Below are positions 30,471 through 34,971 of a stretch of 34,971 nt of DNA, in pieces; within the stretch, counting starts at the first letter, position 1; the number at the start of each line of letters is the position of its first letter. The position numbers were made by a program, and so were the translations under genes. The notes beneath the pieces were generated by a model. It was not told where the DNA came from. It did no database searches and worked only from the letters and a program-made list of their open reading frames with translations. The stretch is from a virus. The DNA lies in the IMG/VR virus record IMGVR_UViG_3300037575_000058, positions 1-34,971 of that record. One strand, given 5' to 3'.

Positions 30471-32567
30471 TTAAAATTCGTTGTGAATATTGTTTAAGAC
30501 AGCGTTCGCAATGTCATCCGGGGTATAGTCTGCTCCGGATGCTTTTTTAAGTGGAATTTGAGCCGTCTCATTCATGTAATTTTCTTCAAATTGATTGGCT
30601 TCTTTCTTTTGGGTAAAAGGTCCCATCAGTAAAGACTCTTCGCCTATCATTTCCTCTAGTTTGTTTTCTTTATGAACTTTGATTTCCAAGGCTCGTTTTT
30701 TAGCCTCTGCCATTTTTCCGTACTCTTTATTGGGTCCTGAAAGTTGTGGACGATCAAACAATTGCGCGCTGCATAGAAATGACAGTAATTGGTCGTGTTT
30801 TTTCCATAAAAACACTTCTGATAAGTCATCCAAATTATAGCTTACAACTACTTTTTGGTTGAATTGATTGGCAATGATCCCAAAGTATTCGGACGGAACC
30901 ATGTAATCAAAAGGAACGCCTACAATCTCAGTAGTAAATTGACCATCATTTCGAAGCGTTAGTTCTTTTTTCAAGTCAAACAGCATGGAAATACGCTGTT
31001 TATCTGCCCATATTACATTTGGCTTTTCGCTTTCCTCATGCAATTGAGCAGGCGTTTTATCTATTTTACTATGCTTTCTTGAGTACCAGTTAAGCGGTGT
31101 AGTTCTATACTTCTCTATGGTAATGCTCGCTGATTCTACGGCTTTCTCTAAATTCCAACCTTCCTTTTTGGCTTCTTTTCTGACTCTTGCTAAATACTCT
31201 GCACTACGGTGAGCGTATGAGGATCTGGATTTAATTCCTTCACCATAGAAATATTTGGTTTCCATCATGAATACGGATTGAAGGGTGCGGAACCAACGCT
31301 CTAACTTTGCTTTTTGGTTTGCGTTATGGCTAAAATCTACACGAACTCCTAACGTTTCCATTCGTGTAAATAAATCTTTCAATTGGGGCGTATTGTGTCC
31401 CGGGAATCTATCAGTAATCAGTTCGTACGGTAAATAACCTGCATTTTCAACGGCCATTTTCATCGCTTGATGATACACAGCATGGTTTTCTGAATAGTCA
31501 AAACTATAACCCAATACATCTCCACTGTGAACGTCACGTATAGCGACTACAAATAGATGACGATCTTTCCCATCTTCTGCAGTATGTGCAATGACATTGT
31601 ACCGAGTGGCATCCATTTCCCAACAGTCACCTGCTGAAATTGCATTTGCCGTGGGTATATATCCTTTGAACATCTGTGATTTACTGTTACCTGATCCATA
31701 TCGTTTCTCACCGGTTAAATACTGCGTGATCGGTTGCTCAAAAATAGAAGTGCCAAACCATCTTCTTGACGGGGTTTTCTTGCCTGTTAATTGACACATT
31801 TCTTTGACTTTGCGAATGATAAATTCGTTGCTAAAGTTTGCGTCCATACTGCGCAACTGCATAGCCCAACTAAACACCTCAAAATCTGTATAGAGTTCTG
31901 CGTTTGCATTGCCTACTCTGGGTAGGTAAATTAAACCTACAATGCTGTTGCCCGGTTTTTCTAACTCCACCATCTTTTCTTTTAATCGAATAGGGTGATG
32001 GGGTATATATTGCATGTCCATTTTCTTTAAAATTGGACTTAGATCGTTATAAATTTGATTGGCCGTTCCTGGATAGTCGTCTTTTTCATCCAAAATAAAA
32101 TCTAGTACTGCACACGCTTTTGCAAGTGCTATTTGCTGCGGTGGAAGTGTCTCTGAATAGAAAGAGAGATAGTTCTTATAAACCTTGTTTAAATGCTGTT
32201 TAAACCGCTGCTCTATTTGAGTCTCTTCTAAATTTCTACACACATATTGCCAGTGCTCTATTAGTGCAGCTTCGTCACCAAAACGGCTACGGTATCTAGT
32301 AGGTGCCTTGTCAGGAATATTCGCAAGACAGTAATAATATTCGGACTGGATCCGAGCCCACCGCCAACTTTTGCCACTGTCTGGCATATAGTCCTTGGCT
32401 TTGGCTAAATCACATTCGCGAATTGATTTTTTGTATAATGGACGTGCCTTTTTCCATAAATAAGATTCAGTAACTCCACACAGCTCTACCAGTAGCCTCT
32501 GGGCTATCCAAGTGGACTCTACGCCGTTGGCTTTTCTGATGATTATGTCTGTGGGTTGTAAATTCAT
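30471..32567 (-). CDS. MuA-like DDE transposase
   Basis: 698 residues from the ATG at 32567 (MNLQPTDIIIRK). A GTG at 32627 would add 20 residues read through a conserved hairpin, so the ATG is preferred. An N-terminal DNA-binding part (about 1..230) precedes the RNase H core with Asp319 in DCWEMDATRYN, Asp386 in YELITDRFPGHN and Glu423 in NQKAKLERWFRTLQ. The C-terminus is charged and helical, as expected for contacts with MuB. It cuts and joins the element ends, both for integration and for replicative transposition. Confidence 0.93.
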   Translation of the reverse strand: MNLQPTDIIIRKANGVESTWIAQRLLVELCGVTESYLWKKARPLYKKSIRECDLAKAKDYMPDSGKSWRWARIQSEYYYCLANIPDKAPTRYRSRFGDEAALIEHWQYVCRNLEETQIEQRFKQHLNKVYKNYLSFYSETLPPQQIALAKACAVLDFILDEKDDYPGTANQIYNDLSPILKKMDMQYIPHHPIRLKEKMVELEKPGNSIVGLIYLPRVGNANAELYTDFEVFSWAMQLRSMDANFSNEFIIRKVKEMCQLTGKKTPSRRWFGTSIFEQPITQYLTGEKRYGSGNSKSQMFKGYIPTANAISAGDCWEMDATRYNVIAHTAEDGKDRHLFVVAIRDVHSGDVLGYSFDYSENHAVYHQAMKMAVENAGYLPYELITDRFPGHNTPQLKDLFTRMETLGVRVDFSHNANQKAKLERWFRTLQSVFMMETKYFYGEGIKSRSSYAHRSAEYLARVRKEAKKEGWNLEKAVESASITIEKYRTTPLNWYSRKHSKIDKTPAQLHEESEKPNVIWADKQRISMLFDLKKELTLRNDGQFTTEIVGVPFDYMVPSEYFGIIANQFNQKVVVSYNLDDLSEVFLWKKHDQLLSFLCSAQLFDRPQLSGPNKEYGKMAEAKKRALEIKVHKENKLEEMIGEESLLMGPFTQKKEANQFEENYMNETAQIPLKKASGADYTPDDIANAVLNNIHNEF

Positions 32568-32587
32568 TTTTCCTATTTTATAAAAAT

Positions 32588-32608
32588 GCTTGTCTTTCCA
32601 AGCTGTCA
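32588..32608 (-). promoter_or_regulatory. Conserved hairpin before the transposase gene
   Basis: Minus strand GCTTG-GAAAGA-CAAGC followed by ATTTTTATAAAA, ending 20 nt before the transposase ATG, with TGACA just upstream. It matches the hairpin at 26642..26662 with two paired changes. It resembles an intrinsic terminator and may attenuate transposase expression. Confidence 0.65.
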
Positions 32609-32642
32609 AGCGGGCGTTATCCTTCACGCTGTGCCATCTTTG

Positions 32643-32690
32643 TTGTTCCGCTCCGGGAATCGAACCCGGACTAAAACCGTTGCGGAGAAA
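32643..32690 (-). ncRNA. tRNA-like element 2 (48-bp repeat, copy A)
   Basis: Identical over 48 bp to 33080..33127. On the minus strand it carries a T arm CCGGG-TTCGATT-CCCGG, an acceptor-like strand AGCGGAA followed by CAA, and TCTCCGC upstream that can close a 5-bp TCCGC/GCGGA stem. No D or anticodon arm is formed in the repeat itself. Upstream an inverted pair CCATATA (32692..32698) and TATATGG (32720..32726) flanks TTTTTAGCAAAACAAATAT, which resembles the middle of tRNA-like element 1. It lies about 75 nt before the transposase ATG. Confidence 0.6.
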
Positions 32691-32840
32691 TCCATATATT
32701 TGTTTTGCTAAAAATTATGTATATGGACTTTAATCATTTCAATTCTTGGACTTTGGAAGCTTATTCTTTTGACTGCTTTGCCAATCCTTTATTTAGTCAA
32801 TCGCTTTATCATTCGTTTGAATCATTCAAAACGAGTACAA

Positions 32841-33065
32841 TCAATGGCGTTCCTTTACTGATATTTCATCAGGAGAACCTTTATCATGTGTTTTTGCAGC
32901 ATTATGCACGGCACTTAAGACTGCTGATAAACACGATTCCGTCGCCTGACTCAATTGTTTCTCTAAATGTTCATGGTGTAAATTTGAATGACTACCATTT
33001 GCACAAGGAGGAGTTGCTATCTCAACTTTCCCTATTAACTGTTTGATGTTGATTACTGTTTTCAT
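32841..33065 (-). CDS. Small early protein between the tRNA-like repeats
   Basis: 74 residues: MKTVINIKQLIGKVEIATPP, then a helical EHLEKQLSQATESCLSAVLSA. The ATG is 14 nt behind the 48-bp repeat. It is on the operon strand, while an overlapping 109-residue plus-strand frame (32717..33046) rich in Phe, Leu, His and Ser looks like its antisense shadow. The choice of strand is not certain. No family is recognised. Confidence 0.45.
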   Translation of the reverse strand: MKTVINIKQLIGKVEIATPPCANGSHSNLHHEHLEKQLSQATESCLSAVLSAVHNAAKTHDKGSPDEISVKERH

Positions 33066-33079
33066 AATTCATTTAAATT

Positions 33080-33127
33080 TTGTTCCGCTCCGGGAATCGA
33101 ACCCGGACTAAAACCGTTGCGGAGAAA
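33080..33127 (-). ncRNA. tRNA-like element 3 (48-bp repeat, copy B)
   Basis: Second exact copy of the 48-bp tRNA-like repeat, in the same orientation, 389 bp from the first. Upstream on the minus strand an inverted pair ACACTA (33128..33133) and TAGTGT (33160..33165) has a different sequence from that at copy A but the same position, so the stem is kept while its bases differ. No conserved hairpin follows this copy. Confidence 0.6.
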
Positions 33128-33166
33128 ACACTACATTTGAAGTTCCAATTAAAAAATTATAGTGTT

Positions 33167-33352
33167 ATGGATAAATTTGAACTTATCGTTTTTGCTATGT
33201 CAGCAAAATTATCAGCGTTAAAAAAGACTCTGACAGAAGAGCAATTGAAGGCTTACGATGATCAAATGAAAAAGGCTAAACAATCTTTTTTAGAATCTCA
33301 TCCATCCTTAAATCAAGAGCTTCTTGATTTTGCCGAGCAATTGTTTTCTTAA
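33167..33352 (+). CDS. Possible plus-strand small protein
   Basis: 61 residues: MDKFELIVFAMSAKLSALKK, then TLTEEQLKAYDDQMKKAKQS and a helical, acidic end. The composition is that of a real soluble protein rather than a shadow. It lies against the early operon, 27 nt behind TACATTTG (33132..33139), a -7-like box that directly follows the 48-bp repeat. It overlaps the minus-strand 47-residue gene by 77 nt; both may exist, or only one. Confidence 0.45.
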   Translation: MDKFELIVFAMSAKLSALKKTLTEEQLKAYDDQMKKAKQSFLESHPSLNQELLDFAEQLFS

Positions 33353-33419
33353 GCTCGTCATCTTCTTTGATTAGTTCTCGTACAATAGGTGCGAGAACTT
33401 TTTTTATCAATTTTCTCAT
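33276..33419 (-). CDS. 47-residue early helical protein
   Basis: MRKLIKKVLAPIVRELIKED, then ELKKTIARQNQEALDLRMDE and a short end: a basic amphipathic helix and an acidic helix. It starts 8 nt after the previous gene in the operon with a purine-rich AAGTGAG upstream. It is partly antisense to the plus-strand frame ending at 33352. No family is recognised. Confidence 0.45.
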   Translation of the reverse strand: MRKLIKKVLAPIVRELIKEDDELKKTIARQNQEALDLRMDEILKKIV

Positions 33420-33427
33420 AAGCTCAC

Positions 33428-33580
33428 TTAAATCATAGTTACACACTCGTAGTATTCTTTTTTAGGATAGTTGTAAATTTTTCGTTTTACGATTACCCCT
33501 AAAAATCTCCATGTCTTATCCGTTCTTGATATTCCACCTGGAAAAGAATCATCTAAAAAATGTTTAATCTCTATTTTCAT
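33428..33580 (-). CDS. 50-residue early protein
   Basis: MKIEIKHFLDDSFPGGISRT, then DKTWRFLGVIVKRKIYNYPK and a short end. The ATG overlaps the upstream stop as ATGA. The small beta-rich fold is unknown. It belongs to the string of micro-genes between the Ner-like gene and the transposase. Confidence 0.55.
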   Translation of the reverse strand: MKIEIKHFLDDSFPGGISRTDKTWRFLGVIVKRKIYNYPKKEYYECVTMI

Positions 33581-33660
33581 AATTCTTTATTTACTTGATC
33601 TACAATTTTATCTAACCAGGACTCTATGTCCTGCTGTAAATTGGGTTTATTCGGTGCCAT
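33577..33660 (-). CDS. 27-residue micro-gene overlapping the Ner-like gene
   Basis: MAPNKPNLQQDIESWLDKIV and seven more residues. It starts inside the end of the Ner-like gene (14-nt overlap) and ends in an ATGA overlap with the next gene. The overlaps on both sides support coupled translation, but at this size the frame alone is weak evidence. Confidence 0.4.
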   Translation of the reverse strand: MAPNKPNLQQDIESWLDKIVDQVNKEL

Positions 33661-33835
33661 CATTTTCCTTGATTTTTTTAAGTTCCTGAAGTATTAAAAA
33701 ACCTTTGCCCCGGGTGGGTGTGCGCCTTCCATTGTTGATCTCACCCACATAGCTCTCTATGGTATTGTATTTTTGAGCCAATCGCTGATAAAGCGTGTGG
33801 TGCCTCTTTACTAGTTTTTTTTGCTGATGCTCCAT
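33647..33835 (-). CDS. Ner/Cro-like regulator
   Basis: 62 residues. RLAQKYNTIESYVGEINNGRRTPTRGKG (about 18..45) is a Cro-like helix-turn-helix with recognition helix ESYVGEINNG, common in Bacteroidota regulators. It is the first gene of the early operon, facing the repressor gene, which is the place of Mu ner. Ner represses both early and repressor promoters after the early phase. Confidence 0.75.
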   Translation of the reverse strand: MEHQQKKLVKRHHTLYQRLAQKYNTIESYVGEINNGRRTPTRGKGFLILQELKKIKENDGTE

Positions 33836-33867
33836 TTTTATTATACTTTTGTTGTTGTTAATTAAGG

Positions 33868-33897
33868 CAAAGATATAAACAATTGTCTAATCAGCAA
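33868..33897 (-). promoter_or_regulatory. Early promoter with operator (Pe)
   Basis: On the minus strand TTG (33897..33895), 19 nt, then TATCTTTG (33875..33868) fits the Bacteroidota consensus TTG-N19-TAnnTTTG. ATTAGACAATTGTTTA (33891..33876), containing the palindrome ACAATTGT, fills the spacer, where a bound repressor would block polymerase. The first early ATG is 33 nt downstream of the box. Confidence 0.8.
33876..33891 (-). repeat. Operator candidate O1
   Basis: ATTAGACAATTGTTTA on the minus strand, identical over 16 bp to 34076..34091 on the plus strand. It lies between the -33 and -7 elements of the early promoter and so is a good candidate for the site bound by the S24 repressor or the Ner-like protein. 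Confidence 0.7.
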
Positions 33898-33926
33898 AAA
33901 TAAATTAAACTTTTTTCTATTAAAAT

Positions 33927-34721
33927 ATGAAAGCAATTGACAGAGTGAAGAAATACATTGAATACAAAGGCTTTAACAATAGTTCATTTGAGAAAATAAA
34001 TGACTTGTCTAATGGCTACATAGGCACTCAGCTTAAAAGAAATGCTGATTTAGGAGAAAGTGTTTTAATAAAAATATTAGACAATTGTTTAGATTTAAAT
34101 GCTGAATGGTTATTGACTGGAAATGGAGAGATGCTTAAAACCAAATGTAAAGAAAATGCCACCATTAAAAACGGTGGCGCAAATGGTGGCATAAATGGTG
34201 ACAAACCAAATGTAAAGAAAACCTTACCCATGGAATCGGTTGGGCGGGGTCATTTGATTCCTTTATATGATGGTGTGGTAACAGCAGGGACCTATTCCAT
34301 AGCCGATCTAAGCCCACAACATGAGGCCGTGGAGTATGTAGATGCTGGTGACTGGTTCCGAGACGCAACCGCCGCCATGCGTGTGCATGATGACTCTATG
34401 CACCCAGAGTATAAAAGTGGGAGTATTGTGGCTTTAAGGCTAGTTAATGACCGTACCCTTATAGTATATGGGCAAGACTACGTAATAGAAACAAATGAAT
34501 TTCGAGTTTTGAAAAGATTACAGCGGTCAGAAAAAGAGGACCACTGGTTATTAGCGTCGGTTAATATGGATGTATGGCAATTAGGCCCTTTGTCCGGGCG
34601 GTTGATCCATGAGCCTTTTGAGATTAAAATAAAGTCCACAAGTCGTTTATTCAGGGTTTTAGGCAATATAAAAAGGAATGAGAGCAGTCGAATAGTCTTT
34701 AATAAAAGTAAAGATCAATAA
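33927..34721 (+). CDS. LexA/CI-type phage repressor with S24 peptidase domain
   Basis: 264 residues. N-terminal HTH (about 1..70, SSFEKINDLSNGYIGTQLKR, then AEWLLTGNGEML, typical of Bacteroidota CI-like repressors). A Gly/Asn linker (about 71..100) follows, then an S24 peptidase with cleavage site Ala120-Gly121, Ser157 in HDDSMHPEY and Lys196 in FRVLKRL. RecA-stimulated self-cleavage would release lysogeny. It is transcribed away from the early operon, with operator O1 between the two genes. The linker-coding DNA holds two copies of the terminal repeat core. Confidence 0.92.
   Translation: MKAIDRVKKYIEYKGFNNSSFEKINDLSNGYIGTQLKRNADLGESVLIKILDNCLDLNAEWLLTGNGEMLKTKCKENATIKNGGANGGINGDKPNVKKTLPMESVGRGHLIPLYDGVVTAGTYSIADLSPQHEAVEYVDAGDWFRDATAAMRVHDDSMHPEYKSGSIVALRLVNDRTLIVYGQDYVIETNEFRVLKRLQRSEKEDHWLLASVNMDVWQLGPLSGRLIHEPFEIKIKSTSRLFRVLGNIKRNESSRIVFNKSKDQ
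34076..34091 (+). repeat. Operator candidate O2 inside the repressor gene
   Basis: Exact 16-bp copy (inverted relative to O1) of ATTAGACAATTGTTTA, about 200 bp from O1 and within codons for the repressor HTH domain (KILDNCLD). A repressor bridging O1 and O2 could loop the DNA or block elongation. Confidence 0.65.
34140..34152 (+). repeat. Internal transposase-site copy 1 (ACCAAATGTAAAG)
   Basis: Exact copy of the 13-bp core of both terminal repeats, within the repressor linker coding sequence. It is read in the phase acc-aaa-tgt-aaa-g (T-K-C-K). It may act like the Mu internal activation sequence that binds transposase. Confidence 0.75.
34205..34217 (+). repeat. Internal transposase-site copy 2 (ACCAAATGTAAAG)
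   Basis: Second exact copy, 65 bp from the first and same orientation, but read in a different phase, cca-aat-gta-aag (P-N-V-K). The match is thus at DNA level and not a protein repeat. With its flank it also shares AAACCAAATGTAAAGAA with the left end. Confidence 0.75.
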
Positions 34722-34836
34722 TCAAATAATGAACATATTTCGGCAAAAAATAAAGGGATCCATTCTTCTATGTTAATTTATATCGGCAAAAATGAACATA
34801 GAATTGTTATGTATTAATGTATTTCGCTCTGTAAGC
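34722..34836. promoter_or_regulatory. Right end subterminal region with repeated TCGGCAAAA and hairpin
   Basis: No gene is seen. TCGGCAAAA, present in the left terminal repeat, occurs twice (near 34740..34748 and 34783..34791). A 9-bp inverted repeat TTCTATGTT/AACATAGAA (34766..34774 and 34795..34803) encloses the second copy and may terminate the repressor transcript. The region probably holds secondary transposase-binding sites. Confidence 0.5.
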
Positions 34837-34862
34837 CTTTACATTTGGTATTGCCCTTTAAG
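34837..34862 (-). repeat. Right terminal inverted repeat (transposase end site)
   Basis: Read inward on the minus strand it starts CTTAAAGGGCAAT and ends ACCAAATGTAAAG, matching the left end at 23 of 26 positions (differences at positions 6, 7 and 13). Immediately outside is TTCG. Confidence 0.9.
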
Positions 34863-34866
34863 TTCG
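34863..34866. repeat. Target site duplication, right copy (TTCG)
   Basis: Second copy of the 4-bp target duplication, directly outside the right terminal repeat. It belongs to the host PA-domain gene (codons around Val-Thr-Lys). Confidence 0.85.
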
Positions 34867-34971
34867 TAACAAAGTCACAATCTCCTCTTCGTATTAAAAC
34901 AATTTTCCCATTCAGTTCGGCTGTGTTTGTAATATTATCACAACCGTCGTTTGCATCCGTTCCACCATTTG
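34863..34971 (-). pseudogene. Host PA-domain protein, upstream fragment
   Basis: On the minus strand this encodes NGGTDANDGCDNITNTAELN, then GKIVLIRRGDCDFVT, the first half of a PA domain (GKIVLIRRG and CDF are conserved). After the prophage boundary the frame would enter the right terminal repeat and stop within about 20 codons. Together with 1..99 it forms one interrupted host gene, probably for a secreted protease. Confidence 0.88.

Larger units (their letters stand above)
100..34862. mobile_element. Complete Mu-like transposable prophage
   Basis: The element is bounded by a 26-bp imperfect inverted terminal repeat and a 4-bp target duplication inside a host gene. It encodes a DDE MuA-like transposase with a MuB-like ATPase next to it, an S24 repressor facing a Ner-like regulator, a DUF3164 protein, and a full set of Mu-type head and contractile tail genes. 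Length is about 34.8 kb, close to Mu's 37 kb. Most structural genes are intact, so it may be an active phage. Unlike Mu, the late genes lie in two divergent operons and the repressor sits at the right end. Confidence 0.95.

Noticed and set aside
32717-33046. A 109-residue plus-strand frame over the small minus-strand gene
   Set aside because: Its Phe/Leu/His/Ser-rich composition looks like the shadow of the minus-strand frame, though the -7-like box before it leaves some doubt.
33041-33060. CRISPR-type repeat suspicion raised by the 48-bp repeat pair
   Set aside because: Only two copies 389 bp apart with a coding unit between; no spacer array anywhere in the window.

Overview
The window holds one complete, transposable Mu-like prophage of about 34.8 kb (100..34862) with about 100 bp of host DNA on each side. 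The host is probably a member of the Bacteroidota. It is A+T-rich, its promoters fit the TTG-N19-TAnnTTTG pattern, Shine-Dalgarno sites are poor, and the interrupted host gene encodes a protease-associated (PA) domain of the kind found in secreted Bacteroidota peptidases. Removing the element and one copy of a 4-bp target duplication (TTCG at 96..99 and 34863..34866) restores an uninterrupted PA-domain reading frame, so the ends are fixed to the base. Both ends carry a 26-bp imperfect terminal inverted repeat (23 of 26 identical).

Layout. (1) 301..1042: a thymidylate synthase-like gene with a frameshift, between two terminator-like hairpins. (2) 1066..14578, minus strand: one long late operon. 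Reading upstream from its distal end it holds a spanin-like lipoprotein, muramidase, four fibre/collar genes, baseplate (J, LysM protein, GP46-like, spike V, hub D), a tail assembly chaperone with a lambda-type -1 frameshift site, tube, sheath, major capsid and a ClpP-like prohead protease with nested scaffold. (3) 14579..14717: a shared divergent control region with a dyad. (4) 14718..22900, plus strand: a second late operon with small and large terminase, DUF1320 protein, a portal + MuF + C-terminal nuclease-like (PBECR-type) fusion, tape measure, gpG-like morphogenesis protein and a tail completion protein. (5) 22908..23810: two accessory genes, a secreted protein and an ADP-ribosyltransferase-like DUF2441 protein, bounded by a 52-bp near-perfect hairpin. 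(6) 23935..33835, minus strand: the early operon, with a Ner/Cro-like regulator, micro-genes, MuA transposase, MuB ATPase, DUF3164 protein and many small genes. It includes a 1-kb patch of short genes separated by attC-like inverted repeats. (7) 33927..34721, plus strand: a LexA/CI-type S24 repressor.

How it works together. The early promoter (box 33868..33875) faces away from the repressor gene and has a 16-bp operator candidate between its -33 and -7 elements. That same 16-mer recurs inverted inside the repressor gene. The repressor has an intact Ser/Lys dyad and an Ala-Gly cleavage site, so SOS induction is likely. Transposase and MuB would then replicate the element, and the two divergent late operons would build a contractile-tailed (myovirus) particle.

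The least ordinary signals are listed here. First, the 13-bp core of the terminal repeats recurs twice inside the repressor's linker-coding DNA, in two different reading frames. Second, there is a family of tRNA-like elements in the early operon, two of them followed by a covarying hairpin just before a start codon. Third, the early operon carries an attC-like cassette patch. Fourth, a portal-MuF protein carries a toxin-like tail. All functional statements come from reading the sequence; no database search was run.
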